Of a stretch of DNA of 47,437 nucleotides, positions 1-9,281 are shown piece after piece. This DNA comes from Bacteroidales bacterium (lineage in GTDB: Bacteria; Bacteroidota; Bacteroidia; Bacteroidales; Prolixibacteraceae), in the NCBI GenBank assembly GCA_031285325.1, contig JAITWJ010000009.1, forward strand, positions 1-47,437. The letters run 5' to 3'. The notes beneath the pieces were generated by a model that ran no database searches, was not told the DNA's origin, and saw nothing but the letters and a program-made list of their open reading frames with translations. How positions within the stretch are numbered: position 1 is the first letter of the stretch; each line of letters begins with the position of its first letter. Made by a program: the position numbers and the translations under genes.

Positions 1-382
1 CGGAACAATTGAGTTTACGGATGTCTTCAATGTGAGTGTTACCTACAAGGATGTGTCAGGAACGCCAATTACGGTAAATGAAATTGCGTTGCCGTGGGAG
101 TACGAACAGGTGGTTGAGGCGCCCTTTACGGCAACCATCGAAGTAAATATAACACTCAAACAGTTGATGGATCCGCCTTACGAGTTTCCACGTCCAAATG
201 GTGACCTGACAAAGATACAAATAGAAGCCGGAGGGAAATTGTTGAACGAGGGATATCCGGCGCCAGGTACAGGTTCTGGACTTTACAGTAATATAAACGA
301 TTGGCTGACAACAAACGGACATGTGTATCATTCGTTGATTTTTACTGTAGAAACACTCAATAAAGACGGTAGTAGTATCTGA
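1..382 (+). CDS. C-terminal part of an unrecognised, probably secreted protein (5' truncated)
   Basis: The reading frame is open from base 2 to the stop at 380-382, so the gene begins before the window. A GTG at 32 lies in frame, but nothing suggests it is the true start. About 126 residues are visible, rich in Thr, Val, Pro and aromatic residues, with no Cys and no transmembrane segment. This fits an extracellular beta-rich domain such as those of Bacteroidota surface lipoproteins. I do not recognise the family. A hairpin follows 20 bases after the stop. Confidence 0.6.
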   Translation, partial: GTIEFTDVFNVSVTYKDVSGTPITVNEIALPWEYEQVVEAPFTATIEVNITLKQLMDPPYEFPRPNGDLTKIQIEAGGKLLNEGYPAPGTGSGLYSNINDWLTTNGHVYHSLIFTVETLNKDGSSI

Positions 383-401
383 AAATATGTATCAAGACAA
401 C

Positions 402-450
402 CAACATCCTTGCCAAAAATAAACGTCTGACAAGGATGTTGCGTTTTGGC
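402..450 (+). terminator. Hairpin after the truncated gene, likely transcription terminator
   Basis: CAACATCCTTG (402-412) pairs perfectly with CAAGGATGTTG (431-441), an 11-bp stem with an 18-base loop. A second, mutually exclusive pairing exists between GCCAAAA (412-418) and TTTTGGC (444-450). There is only a short T run after the stem, so the terminator call is moderate. Confidence 0.5.
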
Positions 451-696
451 GATTATATATTGGATAACTTTTTTGCTCGCAGTTGTCGTTCATTGACAAT
501 TTATTCCTGCCTTTGTCGGAAATGTGATAACACATATCAGACCAGCCTCGAAGTTGCATATCAATAATGACAAAAGGATTAAATCGCAATACGAGAGTTT
601 TATTGTCTTGATATCAGAAAATTATTCTCGTGTAATTTTTAAAAGTTTACCAGAGGATTTATTTCAAGAATATTTTTTTTAATGTTGAAACACTAT
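442..696. other. Intergenic stretch with no recognisable gene
   Basis: Between the terminator hairpin and the rubrerythrin promoter I see only AT-rich sequence. An open frame on the minus strand (392-589) has no family resemblance and overlaps the hairpin, so I do not call it. Confidence 0.5.
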
Positions 697-704
697 TATC
701 TTTG
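697..704 (+). promoter_or_regulatory. Bacteroidota -7 box for rubrerythrin
   Basis: TATCTTTG matches the TAnnTTTG consensus exactly. The expected -33 position (674-677) reads TTTT instead of TTTG. Transcription would begin near 711, leaving a leader of about 190 bases before the rubrerythrin start. Confidence 0.5.
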
Positions 705-890
705 CGAAGAAAAATAAATATAAAATACACATACTGTTTAGCCTTAAGTTTTTTCCTATTTGCCTGTTCTACTAATAACGTTAAATTGGAAGAACGGAAG
801 ATAAAAGAAAATGCATCCGAATTGACCGAATTTATTTTGAAAAGATCGACTTTTGCATTTTCCACAATCGATATTAAAATAAATTATTAA
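702..890 (+). pseudogene. Short lipoprotein-like open frame inside the rubrerythrin leader
   Basis: The 62 codons encode a basic N-terminus, a hydrophobic stretch and a lipobox-like LFAC-S, as in an SPII signal peptide, followed by a charged tail. The only start is a TTG at 702 that lies inside the -7 promoter box, so a transcript from that promoter would lack it, and no ATG is present. It may be the remnant of a small lipoprotein gene or a chance frame. The charged region next to the hydrophobic core is what makes chance slightly less likely. Confidence 0.2.
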
Positions 891-899
891 TCAAAGTTT

Positions 900-1472
900 A
901 TGAATATAAAAGGAACAAAAACAGAACAAAATCTTTTAAAATCGTTTGCCGGCGAATCTCAGGCACGTAACAGATACACGTTTTTTGCAAGTAAAGCCCG
1001 TAAAGATGGCTTTGAACAGATTGCAGCTTTCTTTGAAGAAACAGCAGCACAGGAAAAGGAACATGCAAAACTATTCTTCAAATTTTTAGAAGGTGGCATG
1101 GTCGAAATTACTGCTTCATATCCTGCCGGAGTGATAGGTAGCACTGTCGAAAATCTATTGGCGTCAGCCGAAGGCGAACATGAAGAGTGGGATTTGCTTT
1201 ATCCAGAATTTGCCCACATTGCAGACGAAGAAGGATTCGTAAAAATAGCAGATGCTTTCAGAAATGTGGCAACAGTTGAAAAAAGACATGAAGAACGTTA
1301 CCGCAAACTGTTGAAAAATATTGAGAACGATGAGGTTTTCAATCGCTCAAACAAAGTTGTTTGGGCATGCCGTAACTGCGGATATCTGCATTATGGCGAA
1401 AAAGCTCCCGAAAGTTGCCCATGCTGTGAACATCCTAAAGCTTATTTTGAATTGAGATTTGATAATTTTTGA
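900..1472 (+). CDS. rbr: Rubrerythrin
   Basis: This is a non-haem di-iron peroxidase of the cytoplasm that reduces hydrogen peroxide with electrons from rubredoxin or NADH-linked reductases, part of oxidative-stress defence in anaerobes. The four-helix ferritin-like domain fills residues 10-140: E19 in GES, then E52-x-x-H55, a second helix pair with GEHEEW, and VEKRHEERY near 125-135. The C-terminal rubredoxin-like domain has C-x-x-C (CRNC) and a second pair (CPCC) around residues 155-175, the site of the Fe(SCys)4 centre. The length of 190 aa is typical. The ATG at 900 follows its own promoter at 697-704. It stands alone, convergent with aspartate kinase. Confidence 0.95.
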   Translation: MNIKGTKTEQNLLKSFAGESQARNRYTFFASKARKDGFEQIAAFFEETAAQEKEHAKLFFKFLEGGMVEITASYPAGVIGSTVENLLASAEGEHEEWDLLYPEFAHIADEEGFVKIADAFRNVATVEKRHEERYRKLLKNIENDEVFNRSNKVVWACRNCGYLHYGEKAPESCPCCEHPKAYFELRFDNF

Positions 1473-1728
1473 GAAATAAGGTTGTAGAAGAAAAACTAAA
1501 TTAGTTTTGAGTATATGTGATGGTTTGGTGTGTATGACACAAGAACACGAGTTTTACAGGTTACCCACGTCAAATCTTACCTCTTACGTTGTTTGGGCAA
1601 TGGAAAGCTTATCAAACCAAGTGATTAATATTAAATAAAGACAAAAACAACCATGTCTATTACAAAATCAAGCCAATCATTATTCAGCCAAAATTGAATG
1701 CATAAAAAACATATAACAAAAGCAAATA

Positions 1729-3051
1729 TTAATTATTGTTGTTTAGAATATTGTCGCTTAACGATTGCAGGGTTTGAATCTTATGTGCTGTTGGCACAAG
1801 TACCGAAATATTAAACCGGCTGCCCCCATACGAAATCATACGAATTGGAATGTCGTCGAGTGCGTTGAAAACCTTTGAAGCAAACCCTCTTTCTTCCTGG
1901 ATAATATCACCTACTATACAAATAATGCTCATGTTTTCATCAATTCCAACAGTACCGTATTTTTCAAGTTCGGTTCTAATTTGGTCAAGGTATTTTGTAT
2001 TGTCTATTGAAAGCGAAACTGCCACTTCCGAAGTTGAAATCATGTCGATGGGTGTTTTGTAACGTTCAAATATTTCAAAAATATTTTTCAAAAATCCGTA
2101 AGCCATTAACATACGGCTTGAAAGTATTTTGATAGCAGTAATCCCATCTTTTGCAGCTACAGCCTTAATACCTTTTCCATCCGATTCGGACGTAATTAAC
2201 GTACCGCTGTCTGCAGGGTTCATGGTATTTTTCAATCTTACAGGTATATTATGCAGGCGTGCGGGAAATACAGTTTGCGGGTGCAGTATTTTTGCACCGA
2301 AATAAGCAAGTTCAGCCGCTTCGTCAAACGAAAGCTGGTCTATTTTGCGGGTGTTGGTAACATAACGCGGATCGTTGTTATGGAAACCGTCAATGTCTGT
2401 CCATATTTCGATTTCCTCAGCATCAATGGCGGCCCCTATTAAAGATGCTGTGTAGTCGCTACCTCCACGCTGAAGATTGTCGATATGTCCGTTGGCGTTC
2501 AAGCATATAAAACCTTGGGTAATGTAATACTGCGCTTCGCCAACTTCTTTCATAACTTTTTTGATATTATTAGATATTACATTCATGTCAGCGGCTTTAT
2601 TTTCGTCGATGCGCATAAAATCGAGAGCCGGAAGAAGTTTTACATCAAAACCGTTTTCTTCCATTAAAATGGCAACAAGTTGGGTTGAAATAAGTTCGCC
2701 CTGTGCAACAATTGTGTTCTCTCCAAGCAAATCAAATTCTTTTGATATAAACGATTTAATAACGTCAAAACTTTTTTCAACTACTTCATTTCCTTGTTTC
2801 TTACTGTCATCCGAGATATAAAGTTCGTCTATTACTTTGTTGTATTTTGTTTCTAAAACATTAATGGCAATGTTGGCCTCATCCTTGTTTTTTTTATACA
2901 AACAATTTGATATTTCAACCAATGCATTAGTAGTTCCCGACATAGCGGAAAGAACTATAATTTTTTGTTCTCCGTTAGTAATCAACTGCATAACTGCTCT
3001 CATGTTTTCAGGAGATCCTACTGAAGTACCACCAAATTTTAAAACTTTCAT
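1729..3051 (-). CDS. lysC: Aspartate kinase (monofunctional)
   Basis: It phosphorylates L-aspartate to 4-phosphoaspartate, the first step to lysine, threonine, methionine and diaminopimelate. The N-terminus MKVLKFGGTSVGS is the signature of the amino-acid kinase fold. FICLNANG, LQRGGSDYTASLIG and the EIWTDIDGF motif near residues 195-225 form the nucleotide and aspartate sites. Two ACT-type regulatory segments follow (about 300-440), so end-product feedback is likely. There is no homoserine dehydrogenase domain, unlike the fused ThrA also common in this phylum. At 440 aa it has the usual length for the class. It appears to be transcribed alone; a weak -7-like box lies at 3087-3094. Confidence 0.93.
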   Translation of the reverse strand: MKVLKFGGTSVGSPENMRAVMQLITNGEQKIIVLSAMSGTTNALVEISNCLYKKNKDEANIAINVLETKYNKVIDELYISDDSKKQGNEVVEKSFDVIKSFISKEFDLLGENTIVAQGELISTQLVAILMEENGFDVKLLPALDFMRIDENKAADMNVISNNIKKVMKEVGEAQYYITQGFICLNANGHIDNLQRGGSDYTASLIGAAIDAEEIEIWTDIDGFHNNDPRYVTNTRKIDQLSFDEAAELAYFGAKILHPQTVFPARLHNIPVRLKNTMNPADSGTLITSESDGKGIKAVAAKDGITAIKILSSRMLMAYGFLKNIFEIFERYKTPIDMISTSEVAVSLSIDNTKYLDQIRTELEKYGTVGIDENMSIICIVGDIIQEERGFASKVFNALDDIPIRMISYGGSRFNISVLVPTAHKIQTLQSLSDNILNNNN

Positions 3052-3191
3052 TTTTATTTCTATTTTAAAAGGGTTCTAACTTGTTGCAAATATGAATATT
3101 TTTACTTGAAAACAAAATACCGGTTACACAATATTACTGTAAAGTTAAGTTGAATTTTTGAACAAATAATTATATGTTTGATTATATTAAT

Positions 3192-4310
3192 CTATTTCTC
3201 ATTATCATACCTGTTAAGTATGTTCTTTGCCAGTTCGGAAGAAAAATTAAATAACAATTTTTCTGCATTACTAATAGCATGACTTAACGACACCTTATTA
3301 CTAACGAATGAGAAAACACCATCAAAAATACAGGAAGCTTTTTTTTCTGCCATACCGGCTATTGCAAAAACAGGTTTTCCATATTTGCGGGCATAAGCAG
3401 CAACCACCATAGGGGCCTTATTATTGAAAGTTTGTTTGTCTATTTTCCCTTCTCCTGTAATAATAATATCTGCCCATTTTGCATGTTCGTCGAAATTGAG
3501 TTGTGAAAGTACAAACTCTGCTCCGGGAACTATTTCTGCATTACAAAAAGCCAATAACGATATTGGTATTCCACCGGCAGCACCAGCGCCGGGAAATATA
3601 GAAAAGTCTTTGCCTGTTTCTCTGAAAATAATTTCCGACCAGTTTTTCAGCCCTTTTTCAAGTATAATAACCATTTCTGGTGTAGCCCCTTTTTGCGGGG
3701 CAAAAACAGTTGCCGCGCCATTGCATCCAAGCAACGGATTATTTACATCGCAAATAATATCCATAGAAACATTCTCAGGAAAATTGCCTTTTTCAATATG
3801 ATATATCTTTGTAAGATTCTCTCCGTTTCCCCGTAAATTTTTATTCTCGTTGGATAAAAATTTGAACCCCAGCGCTTCTAACATCCCCATTCCTCCATCA
3901 ACTGTTGCACTGCCGCCAATTGCCATTAAAATTTTGGTACAACCCTTTGATATAGCATCTGAAATTAATTCGCCTGTTCCAAATGACGATGCCTTTAAAG
4001 GATTAAGGTTTTGTTCTTTAATAAGTTTCATTCCAGAAGCATCGGCCATTTCAATAATAGCTTTTTGGCCTGAAATAAAATATTTCGAAACTGTTTTTTC
4101 ACCCAACGGCCCCGTAACTTCTACCGAAATTTTTTCAGCTCCTAAACGTCGTTGAATTACTTCACCTGTAAAATCGCCACCATCGGCAACAGGAATTTTT
4201 CGTATTTCGAAATTTTGGGAACAATTAAGGAATGCTTTTTCAACAATTTCGGCAAAGCGAAAAGCATCTATACTTCCTTTCATCGAATTTGGCGCTACAA
4301 CTATTTTCAT
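3192..4310 (-). CDS. glxK: Glycerate kinase (GlxK/GarK family)
   Basis: The enzyme phosphorylates D-glycerate with ATP, giving 2-phosphoglycerate in the usual bacterial members of this family. The N-terminus MKIVVAPNSMKGSIDA and the motifs VADGGDFTGE, IGGSATVDGGMGMLEALGF and ITGEGKIDKQT are diagnostic. The length of 372 aa agrees with the family. Its start overlaps the last four bases of the upstream RelA/SpoT gene, so the two are probably translationally coupled in one minus-strand operon. No functional link between them is obvious. Confidence 0.92.
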   Translation of the reverse strand: MKIVVAPNSMKGSIDAFRFAEIVEKAFLNCSQNFEIRKIPVADGGDFTGEVIQRRLGAEKISVEVTGPLGEKTVSKYFISGQKAIIEMADASGMKLIKEQNLNPLKASSFGTGELISDAISKGCTKILMAIGGSATVDGGMGMLEALGFKFLSNENKNLRGNGENLTKIYHIEKGNFPENVSMDIICDVNNPLLGCNGAATVFAPQKGATPEMVIILEKGLKNWSEIIFRETGKDFSIFPGAGAAGGIPISLLAFCNAEIVPGAEFVLSQLNFDEHAKWADIIITGEGKIDKQTFNNKAPMVVAAYARKYGKPVFAIAGMAEKKASCIFDGVFSFVSNKVSLSHAISNAEKLLFNFSSELAKNILNRYDNEK

Positions 4311-6505
4311 TTTTCTCCTCTTGTTACCGATATAACACCTTTTACTTTTTTAATCTGTTGTATTAAAAATTCAAGATGTTCAAGATTATAGACAAATAAT
4401 TTTAAAACTCCTTCGAAATTACCTCTGTCGGATTCAATGTTTATTGAACGCATTTGTGTACCGATGTCTTTGGTTATAATGTGAGAAATTTCGGGAACAA
4501 TACCAATTTCGTCGGTGCCCGAAATGTGTAATGTAGCCAAAAAAGAATTGCGTGAAGAAGTGTTGTGCTCTTTCCATCTTGCTTTTATAATACGGTATGG
4601 AAATCTTTCCTTCATTTGTGGTGAGTTAGGACACCTGTCGCGGTGTATTTTTATTCCGTCTCTAATACTTACAAACCCAAAAATTTTATCACCAAAAACA
4701 GGATTACAGCATGAGGCAAGTTTATAGTTAATGTTTTTTAGATTATTGTCTATAACAAGAAAATCGTTGGCATTGTCGAAAGTAAGTTCTTTAAGGTTGT
4801 TTTTAGGTAATAATTCATCCAATGTACGCTTAGTTGATTCTACTTCAGTTTTTTCTGTAAGGAGAAGTTTTATATCCAACGGGTCTATTTTCCCAATGGC
4901 CACATCGTAATATAAATCGGCAGCCAACTTGAACCCATATTTTTTAAGCATCTTACGAATGTTGTCATCATCGAAATCGAGTTTCCAGTTTTTAAATTTC
5001 CGTATAAGGATTTCTTTACCGTGGGCAGCCTGTCGGTTTCGTTCCTCGTTTAAACTGGCTTTTACCCTGTTTTTTGCTTTAGATGTAACCAGAAAATCGA
5101 GCCAATCCATTTTAGGGCTTTGGTTGTTTGAGGTATCAATGGAAATCTGATTACCGTTTTTAAGTTTATGTTTAAGAGTAACTTTTTTGCCGTCAACTTT
5201 TCCACCAACACAGTGGTCGCCAAGTTCAGAATGAATTTCGTAAGCGAAATCAAGCATGGTAGCGCCTTGGGGTAATTTTATTAAATCGCCTTTCGGAGTA
5301 AAAACAAATATTTCGTCGCCGTAAATATCGGTTCTAAAATCGTCAATAAAATCGGCCACGTTTAAGTTCGGATTTTCAAGAATATCACGTACTCCGGCTA
5401 ACCATTTATCGAATCCTGAACTTGCCTTTCCTTCCTTGTATTTCCAATGTGCAGCCAAACCTTTTTCGGCAATTTCATCCATACGTTTTGTACGTATTTG
5501 TATTTCAACCCATTTTCTGTGCGGCCCCATAACTGTGGTGTGAAGCGATTCATAACCATTTGATTTTGGAACAGTTATCCAATCGCGTAAACGCTCCGGA
5601 TTTGTCTGATATTCTTCAGTTACAAATGAATAAGCTGTCCAGCAATCGGTTTTTTCTTCTTCAGGTTTAGAATTAAGGATAATACGAATTGCGAACAAGT
5701 CGATAACCTCGTCGAAAGCCACACTTTTTTTCTGCATTTTGTTCCATATTGAAAATATTGATTTTGTGCGGGCTTTCATCGAAAACTTCATTCCTCGCTT
5801 TTGTAGTTTTATTTCGACAGGTTTTACAAATTCGGCAACAAAATTTGCACGTTCATTTTCTGTTTCATTCAAACGCGAAACCACGTAATTGTATTCTTCA
5901 GGTCTTTGAAATTTCAGGCACAAATCCTGTAATTCGGAAGTAATTGCATACAAACCCAAACGGTGGGCAAGGGGGGCATACAAGTGTGAAGTTTCAATAA
6001 CTAAGCGTGTTCTGTTTTCGGGTTCATAAAGTTCGAGATTGCGCATTACCTGAAGCCTATCAGCAATTTTTATTATTATAACCCTGACATCGCCAGCCAA
6101 TGCGAGCAACAATTTCCTGTAATTTTCCGAATGAATATCGGCTGTATCTGTGCCAAGAGCATTTATTTTCAGCATTCCTTCTAAGATGGAATATAAAGGC
6201 TCACCAAATTTTTTTTCAATTTCACCACGCGTAGCTTTTATTTCGAGGCCTGCATACATTACATTATGTAATATACCCGCAACTATTGAATCGGCTTCCA
6301 TTCCGATTTCGGTTGCTATTACATTTGCAACTTGTAGAGAATGACTTAAAATTACTTCGCCGGTTTTAAATCTGCATTCACCAATAACCGATTGTGCAAA
6401 ACGGAACGCATCTTCAATTTTTTCAAGCGAAATATCGTCTCTGTGTAACCGACAATAATCAATCAATTGGGTATATCGGGAATATATTTGCTCTTTTGTT
6501 TCCAA
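4307..6505 (-). CDS. relA: RelA/SpoT-family (p)ppGpp synthetase, hydrolase site degenerate
   Basis: A cytoplasmic stringent-response enzyme making (p)ppGpp from ATP and GTP/GDP. Domain order: HD domain (about 30-180), nucleotidyltransferase synthetase (about 235-370), TGS (about 400-465), a Cys-containing region (SCCNPVFGD, near 640) and a C-terminal ACT domain. Synthetase motifs are intact (DLFAIRII, PKSNGYESLHTTV, EIQIRT, GLAAHWKYKEG). The HD hydrolase signature is not: the usual HDxxED reads HNVMYA, so hydrolysis is probably lost, as in enterobacterial RelA. Another bifunctional Rel would then be expected elsewhere in the genome. The start appears to be TTG at 6505; no ATG lies between it and the upstream in-frame stop. 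Confidence 0.92.
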   Translation of the reverse strand: METKEQIYSRYTQLIDYCRLHRDDISLEKIEDAFRFAQSVIGECRFKTGEVILSHSLQVANVIATEIGMEADSIVAGILHNVMYAGLEIKATRGEIEKKFGEPLYSILEGMLKINALGTDTADIHSENYRKLLLALAGDVRVIIIKIADRLQVMRNLELYEPENRTRLVIETSHLYAPLAHRLGLYAITSELQDLCLKFQRPEEYNYVVSRLNETENERANFVAEFVKPVEIKLQKRGMKFSMKARTKSIFSIWNKMQKKSVAFDEVIDLFAIRIILNSKPEEEKTDCWTAYSFVTEEYQTNPERLRDWITVPKSNGYESLHTTVMGPHRKWVEIQIRTKRMDEIAEKGLAAHWKYKEGKASSGFDKWLAGVRDILENPNLNVADFIDDFRTDIYGDEIFVFTPKGDLIKLPQGATMLDFAYEIHSELGDHCVGGKVDGKKVTLKHKLKNGNQISIDTSNNQSPKMDWLDFLVTSKAKNRVKASLNEERNRQAAHGKEILIRKFKNWKLDFDDDNIRKMLKKYGFKLAADLYYDVAIGKIDPLDIKLLLTEKTEVESTKRTLDELLPKNNLKELTFDNANDFLVIDNNLKNINYKLASCCNPVFGDKIFGFVSIRDGIKIHRDRCPNSPQMKERFPYRIIKARWKEHNTSSRNSFLATLHISGTDEIGIVPEISHIITKDIGTQMRSINIESDRGNFEGVLKLFVYNLEHLEFLIQQIKKVKGVISVTRGEK

Positions 6506-6799
6506 TGGCTGAAATTTTTTTTAAAGCGGCATAACAACATTTTACTTTCACAAGGTAAAAATTTATTTGTTATTATGCTAATTGCATTTTACAAACAAAT
6601 ATTAAAGAATATATATTCTTTATTTCTATGTTCAGCTAAAATACAGTTGCTTACACTGCTTGTTTTGCAGTTAAAATCATTATTAAACAGTTAGTTGTTG
6701 TGTATCTCTCAGTTTCTAATTTTAGTATTTGTTATCATTTTGTGCGAGCAACATAGAAAATTACTGTAGTATTGGGAGCAAAATCACACATATTGGATA

Positions 6800-8587
6800 T
6801 TAAATTATACCCATTTTTTTCATCAAAAAAGTGGCGTTCATGGTTTGTGTAACACCATCATAAAGCTTGTAGTCGAAAGCTAACTCGTCGTTTTCGATAC
6901 GTATTTCGAAACATTTATTAAAAACATAATCAGGAAATTCGTATTCCATTTCGCTGAGTTTTAAATCATGGGTGGCAATTAGTGAAACTGAATATGATTT
7001 AAGAAGTTTTCGAATGAGTTCTCGTGAACCGTGTAATTTATCGACAGAATTGGTGCCTTTAAGCATTTCGTCGAGGATAACAAAAAATTGTTCACCGTTT
7101 TGTAGTTGGTCTAAAACGCCTTTAATCCGTTTCAGTTCAGCAAAAAAGTACGATTCGTCTTTCAACAGAGAGTCGGTAGTACGCATATTTGTATAAATCT
7201 TCACAGGGGTGAATACCATTTCTTTAGCACAAACGGGCGCACCAATTCTTGCTAATACTAAGTTTACACCTACCGTTCTGAGAAATGTACTTTTACCAGC
7301 CATATTTGCACCGGTTATAATCATAACTTTAGGCCAACCGCTGATTTCCATATCGTTGTTTACTCTTTTAATCGGGTTTAGTAATGGGTGTCCCAGTTGT
7401 TTGGAATTGAATATAAAATCACCTTCATAGGCTGTTGGAAAAACATATCCCTGATGGTTATTCGCAAAATTAGCCAGGCTTATTAAAGCATCCATCTGGG
7501 AAATCACTTCAATCCACGATACCAGTTTTTTGTGATTTTCACGGTGCCAATTCCATAGTTTGTAAACGCAGCTAATATCCCACAGTAACATTGAATTCAG
7601 AAAAAAGCCCACAATAATATTTCCTCTGTATTCAAAATTCTTTACAAGACTTTTTAGTTCCCGGAAAATTTTGCTTGCTGATACCGGTTGTTGTACTTTT
7701 TTTTGCATGGAAAGTAAATATTCCGACTTAAATTCACCTTCCTCAATAAGTTGAAGCAACTGCATATATTTTTCAAGAAGTTCTGACTTTCGACAAAAAA
7801 AGTTAAAGTACCAGTTTATCTTTTTCCAGTATAAAAACATTAAACCCCACTGAATGAGTACCATTATTGAAATAAGAACACCCGTAAATCCTGTAACGTA
7901 AGAGATTAATGCCAAAAATGTTAAAACGGGGACAAACTTGATTAACCATTTTATAAGGTTACTTTTTAGCAAGCCAAGTTCCATTTCACTCCAGTTTTTT
8001 ATTTCGATAGCCATTTTTTCGGTTTCTTTAAATAATAAACCGCTAGCCAGAAATTGCAAACGCCACTCATGCTTTTTTGCCAGTTCTTTTATAGCCTGTT
8101 GTTTGGCTTCAATTTCCATTTTACTAAATTCAGGTTTTATAAACCAGTCGGCTAAACATTTACGGCCGCCATGGGTAGAAGTACGGTTTACAAACTGGAA
8201 TAGTGATCCTTCGCCAAACAAATCCAAATCGTAAGAAAAGAAGTGATCGGTATCAAGAAATTCTTTCCCGTTTTCGAAATGTGAAAACTCATGTTCAAGA
8301 GCTAAAAGTTCGTCATCAGCCAATTTTTTTAAAACAATTAATTTTCTTTTTTCTTTTTCGAGACTTATATTTTTTTTAACCAACAAGAAAAAAACAACAA
8401 TAAGAAACACTGTAAAAACAAGAGCTAACCGGTTTTGAAATCCGAAAATGAATACAGGAACAAAAATAGATATAAAAACAAGCAGACGATACCAAATCAT
8501 TCGTTTCAGAAATGATGAAACCGATTTAAGCGAGGAAGCAAATTGTTCTTTTTTTTCAAAATAAAAAGACTTAACCTTTGAATTCAT
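6800..8587 (-). CDS. Membrane-anchored MutS-family ATPase
   Basis: The last 175 residues are a MutS-type ATPase: Walker A GANMAGKST, the DESYFFAELKRIK segment, Walker B FVILDEMLKGTN and the ATHD switch. The N-terminal mismatch-recognition and connector domains of MutS1 are absent. Instead two hydrophobic helices lie at about residues 34-71 and another hydrophobic pair at about 212-256, so the protein is probably an inner-membrane protein. Such proteins are annotated in Bacteroidota only as MutS-related; no role in mismatch repair should be assumed. It is the last gene of an obg, PAP2, mutS-like operon, starting one base after the PAP2 stop codon. Confidence 0.85.
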   Translation of the reverse strand: MNSKVKSFYFEKKEQFASSLKSVSSFLKRMIWYRLLVFISIFVPVFIFGFQNRLALVFTVFLIVVFFLLVKKNISLEKEKRKLIVLKKLADDELLALEHEFSHFENGKEFLDTDHFFSYDLDLFGEGSLFQFVNRTSTHGGRKCLADWFIKPEFSKMEIEAKQQAIKELAKKHEWRLQFLASGLLFKETEKMAIEIKNWSEMELGLLKSNLIKWLIKFVPVLTFLALISYVTGFTGVLISIMVLIQWGLMFLYWKKINWYFNFFCRKSELLEKYMQLLQLIEEGEFKSEYLLSMQKKVQQPVSASKIFRELKSLVKNFEYRGNIIVGFFLNSMLLWDISCVYKLWNWHRENHKKLVSWIEVISQMDALISLANFANNHQGYVFPTAYEGDFIFNSKQLGHPLLNPIKRVNNDMEISGWPKVMIITGANMAGKSTFLRTVGVNLVLARIGAPVCAKEMVFTPVKIYTNMRTTDSLLKDESYFFAELKRIKGVLDQLQNGEQFFVILDEMLKGTNSVDKLHGSRELIRKLLKSYSVSLIATHDLKLSEMEYEFPDYVFNKCFEIRIENDELAFDYKLYDGVTQTMNATFLMKKMGII

Positions 8588-8588
8588 T

Positions 8589-9281
8589 CTACAGATAATT
8601 ATAATAATGAAGTGTATAAACTACAATAAATGTTGTAAGTATCAAAACGCCGAAACCCAGTAAAATAATTGTAGATTGAACCGTTTCTAATCGAGTTTTT
8701 TCTATTCGGGGCAAACGGGCAATGAAATAGTGGTTTTCTACGAACATCATAATTTTATATGTAGATATTCCTGTTAAAACACCCAAAAATGCCCCACAAA
8801 TAATATCAGAAGGATAATGTACTCCTGAATAAATACGTGAATATGAGAATAAGATCGCCCAAAAAAGAAGCAAAATGTAGTAATTGCGGTTTTTAAAGAT
8901 AAGTGAGGTAAAAATGAAAATACCAAAACTGTTGGCTGCATGAGATGAAACGAAACCGAATTTACCGCCTTTACGCAAAACATTGTGTACTATATGTTCA
9001 ATTTCGGGATTATAAACAGGGCGAAGCCGTCCAACACTTTCCTTAATTAAAACAGAAAGCTGGTCGCTAAGTAAAATCGTTAATGCAAGGAAAAAGAGTA
9101 TTGATACCGATTTACTACGGTAGTTTTTAATCAAAAAGAAAATAATAATAATATAAAAAGGCAACCATGTTTCTTTACATGTAACCATTAGCATAATGGT
9201 ATCCCATAAATCGTTATGAAAATTGTTCAAATACAAAAACAAACGAGTATCTATTTCTAATATTTTTTGAAACCAATTCAT
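8589..9281 (-). CDS. PAP2-family membrane phosphatase
   Basis: This is an integral membrane lipid phosphatase. The three catalytic motifs of the acid phosphatase superfamily are visible: KESVGRLRP (K-x6-RP), SSHAANSFG (in place of PSGH) and SRIYSGVHYPSDIICG (SR-x5-H-x3-D). About five to six hydrophobic helices surround them. Substrates in this family include undecaprenyl pyrophosphate, phosphatidylglycerophosphate and lipid A 1-phosphate; the sequence does not decide which. At 230 aa it is of normal size. Its ATG abuts the stop of the Obg gene upstream, with no bases between. Confidence 0.88.
   Translation of the reverse strand: MNWFQKILEIDTRLFLYLNNFHNDLWDTIMLMVTCKETWLPFYIIIIFFLIKNYRSKSVSILFFLALTILLSDQLSVLIKESVGRLRPVYNPEIEHIVHNVLRKGGKFGFVSSHAANSFGIFIFTSLIFKNRNYYILLLFWAILFSYSRIYSGVHYPSDIICGAFLGVLTGISTYKIMMFVENHYFIARLPRIEKTRLETVQSTIILLGFGVLILTTFIVVYTLHYYNYL

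Noticed and set aside
6710-6719. CAGTTTCTAA as another end of the repeat element family
   Set aside because: Only ten bases match the terminal consensus, with no inward extension, no partner and no array, so chance is likely.
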